Source: Maricaulis sp039978735
Lineage (GTDB): Bacteria > Pseudomonadota > Alphaproteobacteria > Caulobacterales > Maricaulaceae
Direction of reading: 5' to 3'
DNA length: 64,000 nucleotides
Assembly: GCF_039978735.1 (NCBI RefSeq)
Contig: NZ_JBDWAS010000020.1
Span: 1 to 64,000, forward strand
The notes beneath the pieces are model-generated. The model was not told where the DNA came from. It was given only the letters and a program-made list of their open reading frames with translations, and did not search any database. The position numbers were made by a program, and so were the translations under genes. This document shows positions 26,197-35,175 of the stretch, piece after piece (position 1 is the first letter of the stretch; each line of letters begins with the position of its first letter).

Positions 26197-29100
26197 ATGT
26201 CACAAGAGGGAAAGACGCGGCGCGAAGTTATGTCCGGCGCGCTCAAGCTGGGTGTGAGCAGCCTGGTTCTGAGCGGCTTGCCGCCGGTGCTGGGCGCTTG
26301 CTCTCCGGACGCAGCCCCCGAAGCTGGGCCCTATTCGGTGTGGCGCGAGGTGCAGGCCGCTTTGCGGGCCAGTCCCGATCACAGTGTCGGACGGGCCCGG
26401 GCGCTCGTCGCGGAGGGCGATATCGCGGCCCTGCACCGCTTTGTGCGAGACGAGATCCGTTTGATCTCGCGCCAGCCGGACCGGTTTGCCATGGGAGGCG
26501 GGCGGCAGTGGGGCAGCCGGGCGACCCTGCGTTCCGCGGCCGGCACAGCCCGTGAAAAGGCGGACCTCCTGGCCGGTCTTCTGCAGGAAGCGGGGGTTGC
26601 GGCCGAGGTGGTCGAAACCCCTGCCACCGGATCGGGCGCCGGGACCGGACGCGTCTTCTACAGGGGGTTTGAACAGGGTTTCGATCCCGACATCGGCCCG
26701 AGCGATCTTGCAGCCTGGCGTATGCGGTTGGGGCGCGACACATCCGGTCCGGGCATGGTCGACATTTTCGCCCGGGCGCCGGAGCGGGCGGGGATCAAAC
26801 AAGTGGTCCGGGCCGCCATCGGCGATGCCGGGTTTGAAGCCCTCGGGCATTCGGATCGTTTCTACGGGCGCCAGGTAGGCCGCACCCCCGTGGTCCGGAT
26901 CGCGCAGCCGGACGGGCAGGTGTTGTGTGCCGACCCGGTCCGGCCCGGCAGCGAGCTGGGCCCCTGGCCGGCAGAGCTGGCCGAGTCCGCTGCCAGCGAA
27001 GCGGAGCCGGCCTTGCCGGTCTGCCTCCGGCTGCTGGCGACAACGACGGACGCACCGGATACGCCGTTCGAACTTGTGCAGGCTCAATGGTCTGCCGAAC
27101 AACTCGCCGGCCGCCAGGTGCGTATCGGTTTCAAGCCGGCAGCGGGAACACTGGAGACGCTGTCGGCGCGCTTGGGCAATTTGCGGGCGTTTTCGCCGGT
27201 CCTGTCCGTCCAGGCCCTGGACGGCGAAGACCTGGGCGAGGATGCCGTGGCCGTGGGTGATGTCATCACCCTGGACGGCGACCGGGTTGCGCTGGACGAG
27301 ACCGGCGCCGTTCTCGTCAATGACGAGCCCGTTGCGGCATCTGCAGGGCCATCGGGACATGCGCCGCGCATTGCCTCGATCGATGTCCGTGTCGACGCCT
27401 CGTGCTTTCCTGATATGCGGCTCGGTCTGACGCCGCGAGACGCCGGCGGCGCTGCCGTCGAGGGGCTGTCTGTCGCCGATTTTGCCTTGGAGGATGAGGA
27501 CGAGACGGTCAGCCATTCCCTGCGCCGGTCGGACAATGCGCCGCGCATTCTTTTCCTCGCCGACGAGTCGCTGTCCATGCCGCGGGTCTTCCGCGGCGCT
27601 GCGCCGGAGATGCAGGCCCTGGCGGATCACGTGCGCGACATGGCGCGTCGGATCCATCCGCGAGCCCGGGTGACAGTGCGCGGGACCAGTTCGCGCTTGT
27701 GGGGGCACCTGATCGAAGCCGCGGAAAGCCAGGCCGATCTCGTTGTCTACGCAACCGATGGCGATCTGGTCGGCGGGGCGCCCGGCGCGGCAGATTTGCG
27801 CTTCCTGGAGGCGGGTCCGCCAGCCCTGGTGATCGATGTCGACCGCAATCTAGCGGAGGAGCGCAACCGGTCCGGCAATGTCTTCGACGCCATGGCACAG
27901 GCCACGGGTGGCGAGGCCATGGACGCTCCGGAAGGAAATGACATGGCGCCGATCGCCGCTGCAATCCAGCGCATGCTGAGGACCCAGGATCGCCCGCTCT
28001 ACACCCTGGCCTATCGCGCCCTGGACGCGTCACCCGGGGAACGGCAGGTGAATATTGCTGCCGGATCCGTGCGCCAGACGGCACGCTACACGATTGACGC
28101 GGCGCCGCGCCGGCGCGCGCGGAAACTGGCGTCTCTGCGTCTGGAGCTGGATGTCGGCGGCCATACCGTCAATCGGGTCCTGGCCGGTCATGACGGGCTG
28201 GGCGAGGTGACGGACGATCATGTCAGCACTGTGCACGGCGCCATGCTTGGATTGCACATGATCGGCTTCGAGGGGGCACCGCCGGCTCTGTCCGTCCTGC
28301 TGGATGATGTGTTGCGCGCCAAGCTGGGCCTGGAACGGCTCGATCGGACGCTCGTAGATCCTGCCGCTTCGCTCGAGCAGATGATCGATGCCATCGAGGC
28401 CGGTATTCCGGTCCTGCCGGGCGAGCTGGTGACGATGATGTCCCGCACCGGTCATCTTTCGGGAGAAGATTTTTCGGTTTCCGAGCAAGGGTTGCGGGCT
28501 ATTCTCTATTCCGCCCACCCGGTCATGGGATCGGACCGGTTTGTGAAGCGCGTCGACATCCTGCCCACCGGCCGGATCAGCGTCCTGTCTCCGGATGCCG
28601 CGTTCCGCCGCCAGCAGGCCTTTGACCTCAGCCTCGATCTCAACCTGGCTGAAGCCGCTCTGTTCGAGCGCAGTACAGCAGGCCTACTCGACGGCCGCTC
28701 GCTGGCCTCGTTGGGACGATGGGGATTCCGGTATCTGGAACCCGGCTTGCCTGACACCGAACAGGAGAGTTGGCATCATCTGATGGCGCAGCTCAGGCCG
28801 TCCTTTCCGTTCTCCCGGACCTACTATCTGGCACCGTCCGGCGGGGCCGTCCGGGCCATGTGGCTGGTCGACAAGCAAAGCGCCAATATTGTCGGCGTGC
28901 TCGAAGATGCCAGTGGTGGCGGCAGCCAAGCCGAGCGCATCGCACGGGAATTGTCGGAGCTTGATCGCGCCATCTCGGCCATCAACCTCCTGGCAGGTGC
29001 AGCGGGTGCGGCCGGAGCGCTGAGCGGTGTCGGTGGCGTGTCGCTGGGCATTGCTGCGGCCTACGGGCAGCGCCTGGCGCGGCTCTACGGCGCGGTTGCG

Positions 29101-29319
29101 ATGAGTGTGATCCTGATGGATGCCGGCGGTATTGCGCCGGCCTTGCGTCTGGCACTTGCCGGCATGGCTTGCGAGGTGGTCAAGAATATCACGCTCGGCG
29201 TGTTTGCCGATGCCGGCCGCATTGCCGGCCTAGCAGTCACCACGTTTTCGACCCTGGAAAATATCGACGGGATTGTCGGTCTGTCCGGTGGCAAGTCGCC
29301 AACGGCGTGCCCGCTCTGA
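26197..29319 (+). CDS. large Tat-exported lipoprotein with von Willebrand A-like domain
   Basis: The 1040-residue protein begins with a twin-arginine signal (TRREVMSG) and a lipobox LGAC (C35). An N-terminal region around KADLLAGLLQEAGVAAEVVE resembles the core of transglutaminase-like folds. A vWA-like domain follows, with an MIDAS-type DESLS at 456-460 and later ADLVVYATDGD. A beta-rich segment comes next, and a C-terminal Gly/Ala-rich hydrophobic stretch (INLLAGAAGAAGALSGVGG) suggests membrane contact. AGAAGGGGAAAAGGG upstream is a strong ribosome site, behind promoter P2. It may act as a surface or periplasmic protein-binding scaffold; the substrate is unknown. A vWA protein also ends the second module. 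Confidence 0.78.
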   Translation: MSQEGKTRREVMSGALKLGVSSLVLSGLPPVLGACSPDAAPEAGPYSVWREVQAALRASPDHSVGRARALVAEGDIAALHRFVRDEIRLISRQPDRFAMGGGRQWGSRATLRSAAGTAREKADLLAGLLQEAGVAAEVVETPATGSGAGTGRVFYRGFEQGFDPDIGPSDLAAWRMRLGRDTSGPGMVDIFARAPERAGIKQVVRAAIGDAGFEALGHSDRFYGRQVGRTPVVRIAQPDGQVLCADPVRPGSELGPWPAELAESAASEAEPALPVCLRLLATTTDAPDTPFELVQAQWSAEQLAGRQVRIGFKPAAGTLETLSARLGNLRAFSPVLSVQALDGEDLGEDAVAVGDVITLDGDRVALDETGAVLVNDEPVAASAGPSGHAPRIASIDVRVDASCFPDMRLGLTPRDAGGAAVEGLSVADFALEDEDETVSHSLRRSDNAPRILFLADESLSMPRVFRGAAPEMQALADHVRDMARRIHPRARVTVRGTSSRLWGHLIEAAESQADLVVYATDGDLVGGAPGAADLRFLEAGPPALVIDVDRNLAEERNRSGNVFDAMAQATGGEAMDAPEGNDMAPIAAAIQRMLRTQDRPLYTLAYRALDASPGERQVNIAAGSVRQTARYTIDAAPRRRARKLASLRLELDVGGHTVNRVLAGHDGLGEVTDDHVSTVHGAMLGLHMIGFEGAPPALSVLLDDVLRAKLGLERLDRTLVDPAASLEQMIDAIEAGIPVLPGELVTMMSRTGHLSGEDFSVSEQGLRAILYSAHPVMGSDRFVKRVDILPTGRISVLSPDAAFRRQQAFDLSLDLNLAEAALFERSTAGLLDGRSLASLGRWGFRYLEPGLPDTEQESWHHLMAQLRPSFPFSRTYYLAPSGGAVRAMWLVDKQSANIVGVLEDASGGGSQAERIARELSELDRAISAINLLAGAAGAAGALSGVGGVSLGIAAAYGQRLARLYGAVAMSVILMDAGGIAPALRLALAGMACEVVKNITLGVFADAGRIAGLAVTTFSTLENIDGIVGLSGGKSPTACPL

Positions 29320-29411
29320 CGGGCGAGCGAGAACCCGCATAGCCGGGCGGGTCAGCGAGGGTGGAATCAGATGCAACAACACCCGCACTTCGGCGTGGAA
29401 TTGTCGGGGAA

Positions 29412-29849
29412 GGCAGTGTCAGAGGAACTTTGGCTTGAGCGTGGAGCGCCGGTTTCATAGCCTCGCCGGATGCGTAACCCCTTGAGGTATTTCAAGACTT
29501 CTCCCGAGATCATCCGCCTGGCCGTGATGATGTATGTGCGGTTCTCGCTGTCGCTTCGGAACGTCGAGGATCTACTTCACGAGCGCGGAAGCGATATCAT
29601 ACATGAGACGGTCCGGTTCTGGTGGACCAGGTTCGGCCTTCTCTTCGCAAGGTCGATGCGAAGCCTGCAAAAGCTCGCCGCCACCCACGCTTCAGTCCAC
29701 AATCACTTCAACCTCGAACGCCACTTCTATCGCCGCGGCGACTTCAAGAACAGCCGCGCCTCCGCCTTGGCCGAATGGCGTCAACTCGCTGCCTGATGTA
29801 GGTTGAAGGAACGACATTCGAGACCGCTTCGCTTTTGTCTGACAGCACC
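29412..29849 (+). mobile_element. IS6-family element, internally deleted (copy 2)
   Basis: The 438-bp remnant retains both ends (GGCAGTGTCAGA left; reverse-complemented GGTGCTGTCAGA right), as in copy 1. Relative to the 807-bp copy it lacks exactly 369 bp from the middle of the transposase gene. The flanking 8-mers differ, so no target duplication survives. It marks the left border of the catabolic island. Confidence 0.85.
29470..29796 (+). pseudogene. internally deleted IS6 transposase, in-frame fusion of N- and C-terminal parts
   Basis: The open frame of 108 codons joins the N-terminal 60 or so residues (RNPLRYFKTSPEIIRLAVMM; helix-turn-helix) to the C-terminal tail (SVHNHFNLERHFYRR, EWRQLAA). 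The missing 123 codons carry the DDE catalytic residues, so it cannot transpose. The reading frame is kept, so a small DNA-binding-like peptide could be made, but most likely it is just debris. Confidence 0.8.
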
Positions 29850-29892
29850 ACGCAGAAACCTCCATCATCGTCAACTAGGAAGGTCGGGCCGG

Positions 29893-30783
29893 CTACTCCG
29901 CAGCTTCGTCAGGCGGTGTGTAACCGGCTTTTTCAAGCTCCAGGCGGCTCTGGTCGAAACCCTGGTCGGGGATGAGCTCGCCGCTTCTGTCGGCGAGTTC
30001 GGACCAGCGTTCGAGCAGGGCCTCGGCCATGTCCGGTCCGTCGGCGATATGGATGCCCCGGGTCAGGGTGATGTGGGCCAGTTCGAAACCGCCTGCGCCG
30101 GCGCACAGGATCTGGCGTGTCGGAGCGTCCTTCGAACACAGGGCGAGGACGGCCGGGCTGACACGGCCGGGGTCCAGCCGCTCGAGCTGTTCGGCCGGCA
30201 AAATGCCTTCCATCATCTGCGTGGCCGCTGTCGGCGCGAGGCAGTTGACGTGGATGCCGTATTTCTTGCCTTCCAGCGCAAGCGTGTTCATCAGCCCGAC
30301 AAGGCCGAGCTTGGCTGCGCCGTAATTGGACTGGCCGAAATTTCCGTACAGGCCCGATGACGAGGTTGTCATGACGATCCGTCCATAGCCTTGGTCACGC
30401 ATGATCTGCCAGACCGCCTTGGTGCAGTTGGCGGCACCTGTGAGATGCACGTCAACGACCAGCCGGAAGTCCGAGAGCGGCAGTTTCGCGAAGGTCTTGT
30501 CGCGCAATATGCCGGCATTGTTGACAAGAATATCGATCCGGCCCCAGTGCGCCATCGCAGTGTCCGCCATGACCTGCATGGCGGAGGCATCCGTGACCGA
30601 GCCCTGAAAGGCGATGGCCGAGCCGCCCTTGTGGCGGATCTCGGCCGCGACGGTTTCGGCCCCTTCTCCGAGGTCATTGACCAGAATGTGAGCGCCCCGC
30701 GCCGCAAGAAGATGAGCGTGCGAACGGCCCAGACCGCCACCGGCCCCCGTTACGATGGCAACTTGTCCAGAAAGATCGATCAT
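29893..30783 (-). CDS. short-chain dehydrogenase/reductase (3-hydroxyacyl-CoA dehydrogenase-like)
   Basis: This 296-residue SDR has the cofactor motif TGAGGGLGR (12-20), the NNAG motif (88-91), and catalytic Ser (141-143), Tyr 154 and Lys 158 in YGAAK. The start TGAGGGLGRSHAHLLA and the phrase LVNDLG resemble the SDR domain of multifunctional beta-oxidation enzymes (HSD17B4 type) that oxidise 3-hydroxyacyl-CoA, hence the suggested role. NAD is likely, given the acidic D37 after the second beta strand. It diverges from the acyl-CoA ligase across a 357-base region holding operator A. Substrate is not known. Confidence 0.85.
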   Translation of the reverse strand: MIDLSGQVAIVTGAGGGLGRSHAHLLAARGAHILVNDLGEGAETVAAEIRHKGGSAIAFQGSVTDASAMQVMADTAMAHWGRIDILVNNAGILRDKTFAKLPLSDFRLVVDVHLTGAANCTKAVWQIMRDQGYGRIVMTTSSSGLYGNFGQSNYGAAKLGLVGLMNTLALEGKKYGIHVNCLAPTAATQMMEGILPAEQLERLDPGRVSPAVLALCSKDAPTRQILCAGAGGFELAHITLTRGIHIADGPDMAEALLERWSELADRSGELIPDQGFDQSRLELEKAGYTPPDEAAE

Positions 30784-30886
30784 ATACCTCTCCCCCGGGG
30801 ACGTTCGATGTCCCGCACAAACCGAACCCGGCACGGTGAAGTGCCCTGATCGCATCCCCTAGCACGATCGGGCGGGCCATGTGAAC

Positions 30887-30909
30887 TTATTCGCTCACAG
30901 TATAATGAA
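30887..30909 (+). promoter_or_regulatory. TetR-type operator, site A
   Basis: The 23-bp site has core TTCGC-N11-ATGAA and is one of four matching sites in the island. It ends two bases before TTGACA (30912-30917), which has CTAGTT 17 bases further on, a good promoter for the acyl-CoA ligase/TetR operon. The rest of the 357-base divergent region shows no gene. The site could control both directions. Confidence 0.7.
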
Positions 30910-30911
30910 GA

Positions 30912-30940
30912 TTGACAAGAGTCTGGGCAGGCGGCTAGTT
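30912..30940 (+). promoter_or_regulatory. promoter of the acyl-CoA ligase operon
   Basis: TTGACA, 17-base spacer, CTAGTT. The -35 is a perfect consensus and abuts operator A. It leaves a 200-base leader before the ligase ATG. Confidence 0.6.
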
Positions 30941-31140
30941 TTGCCTTGTGTGCCAGTGGGGTTGCATCGTGTTGCCGGTCGTCCTGTTGCGATTGGATCC
31001 CTCTTTCCGCAATTGGTCCGGCCTGCGCTTCGCGCGGGTGCGGTGCTCCCTATTCGGGCCTGTTCCGAACAACAGACGGGGCGAATTGCCGAACTTCCCG
31101 GACGGCAATCCGCTTCCTCGACAACAAGTGTGTATCCGCG

Positions 31141-32724
31141 ATGCAGACCTACTCGCTTACCATCGACAAATTCCTGGACCACGCAGCACGATGGAACGGG
31201 AAGCGCGGGGTCGCGTCGGCCGGGGACGGAGCAGGGGTGGAGCGGGTTACCTACGGGGCACTGCGACGGCGGGCGAACGATCTGTCGGGTGCGCTGGGGG
31301 CTTTGGGGCTAAAGACGGGAGACCGCATCGGGACGCTTGGCTGGAACACGCAGCATCATCTTGAAGTCTACTATGCCTCAATGGGTTGCGGGTTGGTCTG
31401 TCACACGCTCAATCCTCGTCTCACACCGGCTCATCTGGCTGCCATGATCAATGAGGCCGAGGACCGGGTGATTGCCGCTGCCTCCAGTCTTGCCGATCTG
31501 GTCGCCCAGCTTCTGCCGCTCTGTCCGGTGATCGAGCACGTGATCTGGCTTGATGGCGATGGCCCGGCGAAAATGTGCTGTGCACGAGAGGCCGTCCGGT
31601 TCTGGCCGTATGAAACCCTTCTGCAGTCCTGTGGCAAGCCGGTGGCCTGGGGCGGGTTTGACGAGAATGCGCCGGCCGGACTGTGCTACACATCCGGCAC
31701 AACGGGCCGGCCAAAAGGGGTCCTATACACGCACCGCTCGAACTATCTGCACACGCTGCGCGCACTCCAGGCGGATGCCATTGCGCTGACCGGCCGGGAT
31801 ACGGTGCTGGTTGCGGTGCCCATGTTTCATGCCAATGGATGGGGCCTGCCTTTCGCTGCGCCCGCCGTGGGCGCACAACTCGTCCTGCCCGGCCGCCGTG
31901 CCGACGGTGCCAGCCTTGCCAGGCTGATGCGCGACGAGGGTGTGACGCTGGCCGCCGGCGTCCAGACGATCTGGGTTGGCGTTATGGACCATCTCGACGA
32001 GACCGGCGGCGAACTGCCGGACCTCAAGCGGGTTCTGATCGGCGGTTCGAAATGTCCCGACAGCCTGATCCGCCGCATGGAGACGCGCTTGGGAGTGGAG
32101 GTGCAGACCAGCTGGGGCATGACGGAATTGTCGCCGGTTGGTACGATCGCGCCGCCGGGCGCGTCGACGCAGACCCTACAATCGTCCGGGCGTCCGCCAT
32201 TGGGCATCGACCTGAAACTGACCGACCGGGACGGCCGCGAACTGGCGGAGCAGCGAAATACTGTCGGGCACCTCAAGGTGAAGGGTGCGAGCGTCGTGGA
32301 CCGGTACTTCCGGGCCGAGACGGACACTCTGGACGAGGACGGCTATTTCGACACCGGCGATCTTGCGTCCCTCGACGATGACGGCAATCTGACGATCTGC
32401 GGCCGGGCCAAGGACCTCATCAAGTCCGGCGGCGAGTGGATCAATCCGGCCGAGATCGAGGAGATCGTGGGGCGGCACCCCGATGTGTGCCAGGTCGCGG
32501 TGATCGGCCGTGCCGACCCGAAATGGGGCGAACGGCCGGTGCTCATCGTCGAGCCGAACCAGGGCATGAAACCGGACCGGGCTGCCCTACAAGGCGCATT
32601 GCGCGGGCAGGTCGCCGACTGGTGGATTCCCGATCAGCTCATTCTGGTCGATGCGATGCCGCTTGCCCCGACCGGCAAGATCGACAAGCGCAGGCTGCGG
32701 CTTGACTATGCGGCGGCAGGATAG
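31141..32724 (+). CDS. AMP-forming acyl-CoA ligase
   Basis: This 527-residue ANL-superfamily enzyme activates a carboxylic acid to its CoA thioester via an acyl-adenylate. The P-loop YTSGTTGRPKG begins at Y183. Other motifs are SWGMTELSP (A5 region), YFDTGDLASLD (A7), the hinge GRAKDLIKSGGEWI, and catalytic K513 in PTGKIDKR. It resembles fatty/medium-chain acyl-CoA synthetases of the FadD3/alkK type in length. The start is the ATG at the first motif-bearing residue; an upstream frame adds 65 residues without homology. A TetR gene follows by 13 bases. With the SDR and two esterases it suggests breakdown of an ester to a CoA-activated acid. Confidence 0.88.
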   Translation: MQTYSLTIDKFLDHAARWNGKRGVASAGDGAGVERVTYGALRRRANDLSGALGALGLKTGDRIGTLGWNTQHHLEVYYASMGCGLVCHTLNPRLTPAHLAAMINEAEDRVIAAASSLADLVAQLLPLCPVIEHVIWLDGDGPAKMCCAREAVRFWPYETLLQSCGKPVAWGGFDENAPAGLCYTSGTTGRPKGVLYTHRSNYLHTLRALQADAIALTGRDTVLVAVPMFHANGWGLPFAAPAVGAQLVLPGRRADGASLARLMRDEGVTLAAGVQTIWVGVMDHLDETGGELPDLKRVLIGGSKCPDSLIRRMETRLGVEVQTSWGMTELSPVGTIAPPGASTQTLQSSGRPPLGIDLKLTDRDGRELAEQRNTVGHLKVKGASVVDRYFRAETDTLDEDGYFDTGDLASLDDDGNLTICGRAKDLIKSGGEWINPAEIEEIVGRHPDVCQVAVIGRADPKWGERPVLIVEPNQGMKPDRAALQGALRGQVADWWIPDQLILVDAMPLAPTGKIDKRRLRLDYAAAG

Positions 32725-32737
32725 GACCGGGACGAGC

Positions 32738-33451
32738 ATGACGGGCCAATCGCCAAAAAATACAGACGGTGCCCGCGCGAAGGCCGTGTCACAGCCTCGG
32801 CGCCGGGCGCGTCGTTCCAAGGCTGAACAGCGCGCGGAAACGCTGGAGCAGATCCTCGATGCTGCGGAATATCTGTTTGCGCGGCACGGACTGCACGGGG
32901 TGACGTTGCGCGATGTCGGCAAGCGTGTCGGCATCCACACCACGCTGCTGCACTACTATTTCGACGACAAGAAACACCTGTTCGAGGCGGTGTTCGCGCG
33001 GCGGGCCGCCGTGACAAGCGAACGGCGCATGACGGCGTTGTCGGAGTATGAGGCACAGGCTGGGGACGCGCCGACGGTGGAAGGCGCGTTGCGCGCGTTT
33101 CTCGATACCGATCTGGACCTCTATTTTGAGGGCGGCGAGGCGTGGATGAACTATGCCTCCTTCTGTGCCCGGGTCAGCAATACACCCGAAGGCGCCGAGC
33201 TGATGGACGCCCATTTCGATCCTGTCGTGCTGAAACTGGTCAGCATCCTGAAGCGCGCCCTGCCCGATCACAGCGAAGAGGACATCTTCTGGGGCTATCA
33301 CTTCGTCACGGGCGCCCTGATGACAACGCTGGCCCGCACTGGCCGGATCGACCGCCTCTCGGATGGCGTTTGCCATGCCGACGACTTTCCCGCCATCAAG
33401 CACCGGATCAGCGATTTTCTGGCCGCCGGCTTTGTCGCACTGAAACAGTAA
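32738..33451 (+). CDS. TetR family transcriptional regulator (TetR1)
   Basis: This 237-residue regulator has an Arg/Lys-rich leader (QPRRRARRSKAEQR), a TetR helix-turn-helix (TLEQILDAAEYLFARHGLHG, VTLRDVGKRVGIHTTLLHYYF) and a C-terminal ligand-binding domain of the TetR_C33-like kind (PVVLKLVSILKRALPDHSEEDIFWGYHFVTGALM). It is a close paralogue of the regulators ending at 41591 and 45794. It is co-transcribed with the acyl-CoA ligase and probably binds the shared operator upstream, an inference from co-occurrence. Confidence 0.88.
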   Translation: MTGQSPKNTDGARAKAVSQPRRRARRSKAEQRAETLEQILDAAEYLFARHGLHGVTLRDVGKRVGIHTTLLHYYFDDKKHLFEAVFARRAAVTSERRMTALSEYEAQAGDAPTVEGALRAFLDTDLDLYFEGGEAWMNYASFCARVSNTPEGAELMDAHFDPVVLKLVSILKRALPDHSEEDIFWGYHFVTGALMTTLARTGRIDRLSDGVCHADDFPAIKHRISDFLAAGFVALKQ

Positions 33452-33452
33452 C

Positions 33453-33475
33453 GCCACGCCCGGTTGAGGCGTGGC
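33453..33475. terminator. bidirectional terminator-like hairpin between tetR1 and an esterase gene
   Basis: GCCACGCC and GGCGTGGC form a perfect 8-bp stem with a 7-base loop, starting one base after the tetR1 stop codon and about 40 bases before the convergent esterase stop. There is no T-run. Confidence 0.5.
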
Positions 33476-33513
33476 GTCAAGGCAAGGGGTGTCGAGGTCT
33501 CCGCAGGTGCGGG

Positions 33514-35175
33514 CTATTCGCAATCCGGCGGCAGGGCCGGGACCGGCGGAGACGCCAGCCCGACATTCCAGTGCCAGCCCTGGCCCCCTGCAGCCCGGCG
33601 GCGGCAAACCAGTTCCTCGACAAACTCATACATGCCCGGAAGTACGTTCTCATCCGCTTGCGGGACTTCGGCGAAATGCATGTAGGCGCGTGTCTGCCCG
33701 TAATTCGGCCAGGGCGCAGCACCGTCCGCGACCGGCTCGCCGGCACGTGCAAAGCTGGTCCAGTAGCCGGTCATCGCATCGGCATAGGCGGCTTCTTCCG
33801 GCGTATCCGGCAGGGGCGGCCAGTAGGGCGGCGTGCGATCAGTGTTCCCGAACATGTAGGGTAGCTCGGCCGCGTGAAAGGCATGCAGGCCCCGTTCGTC
33901 AGCGGCGGGATAGCCGTGGTCGAACATGTAGAGATAACCCGGTTGCCCGAGGGCTTCCTGACTGCGCACCAGACGTTCTGCGGTCCAGCTGTACAAGGCG
34001 TCGCGAGTGGTCTCGTAGATGCTTTCCTGCAGGTTGTCGCCGGGGTAGAGCCGCAGGAAATCATCGGCCATGTCTCCGTAGAGCTCGCGGATGCGGTTCT
34101 CATAGACCTCGGCACTCTCCGGCACGGCCGGTGCAAGCGCTGTCAGTGTACGGATCTCGCCCTGGTTGAACCCGGCGATGATCGGCACGTTAGCCTGCTC
34201 GCCGCGATCGAAGGTCTCGACAAGTTGCCGGGGCAGGAAGTGCCCGTCGACTGTGCCGGATGTGAGATAGCCGGCGGCCAGGGCGCCATCGGTCACGGCT
34301 TGGGCGTCCATGGCACGAAGTTCGGCGATGTTTGCCGCTCCCAGCTGGCCGGCGATGTAGGCGCCGACGGCTTCGGCCGCATAGGCGCCGTGGACCGGGC
34401 GTTTGAGTTCCGGTGTCGAGATCATGTAGGCGCTCTGGGCGATGGCGCGCGAAAACAGGCCGCGGGCATCGGGTGCCGCCATCAGATACATCACGCTCAG
34501 ACCGCCGGCGGATTCACCGGCAATCGTCACATTGTCGGCATCGCCGCCGAATGCGCCGATATTGTCCTGTATCCAGCGCAGGGCCTGGATCTGGTCGAGA
34601 AGCCCGTAATTGCCGGACACGCCATCGGGCGACTCCGCGCTGAGTTCGGGGTGCGCCATGTAGCCGAGCACGCCGAGACGATAGTTGATTGAAACAACGA
34701 TGACGCCGTCCTGCGCCAGCCGGGCGCCGTCATAGAGCGGTTCGCGGGTCGATCCGGCCGACAGCGCGCCGCCGTGGATCCATACGAAGACCGGCGCATT
34801 ATCGGCATCTTCCGGCGCCCAGATGTTCAAGCTGAGGCAGTCTTCGCTGACCGGGGTTATGTCCGAGGCATAGATGCTCGTCGTCTCGCGCACGCGTTGC
34901 ACGCAGGACGGGCCGTAGTCATTTGCCTGCAGCGTGTCCTGCCAGGGCTCCATCGGCTGCGGGGGCGTCCAGCGGGCCTCGCCCACCGGCGGCCGGGCGT
35001 AGGGGATGCCCTTGAAGAAGCGAAGCCCGCCTGCGGCCTGTCCGGAGATCGGGCCGACCGGCGCATTGACAACCGGCGCGCCTTCAGCACCGGTCTGGGC
35101 GCAGGCCGTGGAGGCGGCGAGCAGGCAGGCGAGGGTGCCGGCCTTGAGGGCAGGCGTGTCGAGTTTCCAGGTCAT
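33514..35175 (-). CDS. type-B carboxylesterase (esterase 2)
   Basis: The 553-residue alpha/beta hydrolase belongs to the carboxylesterase/cholinesterase group. It has an N-terminal signal (cysteine at 25 in STACAQ may be lipidated), the conserved FFKGIPYARPPVGEARW, an oxyanion loop IHGGAL, the EDCLSLN motif, and nucleophile S222 in AGESAGG. A catalytic His is probably in HAFHAAELPYMFGN, a stretch typical of this family. Its ATG overlaps the stop of the upstream MFS gene (ATGA) and is preceded by AGGAGG, so the two are translationally coupled. It is a paralogue of the other esterase in the same strand run. Confidence 0.9.
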   Translation of the reverse strand: MTWKLDTPALKAGTLACLLAASTACAQTGAEGAPVVNAPVGPISGQAAGGLRFFKGIPYARPPVGEARWTPPQPMEPWQDTLQANDYGPSCVQRVRETTSIYASDITPVSEDCLSLNIWAPEDADNAPVFVWIHGGALSAGSTREPLYDGARLAQDGVIVVSINYRLGVLGYMAHPELSAESPDGVSGNYGLLDQIQALRWIQDNIGAFGGDADNVTIAGESAGGLSVMYLMAAPDARGLFSRAIAQSAYMISTPELKRPVHGAYAAEAVGAYIAGQLGAANIAELRAMDAQAVTDGALAAGYLTSGTVDGHFLPRQLVETFDRGEQANVPIIAGFNQGEIRTLTALAPAVPESAEVYENRIRELYGDMADDFLRLYPGDNLQESIYETTRDALYSWTAERLVRSQEALGQPGYLYMFDHGYPAADERGLHAFHAAELPYMFGNTDRTPPYWPPLPDTPEEAAYADAMTGYWTSFARAGEPVADGAAPWPNYGQTRAYMHFAEVPQADENVLPGMYEFVEELVCRRRAAGGQGWHWNVGLASPPVPALPPDCE

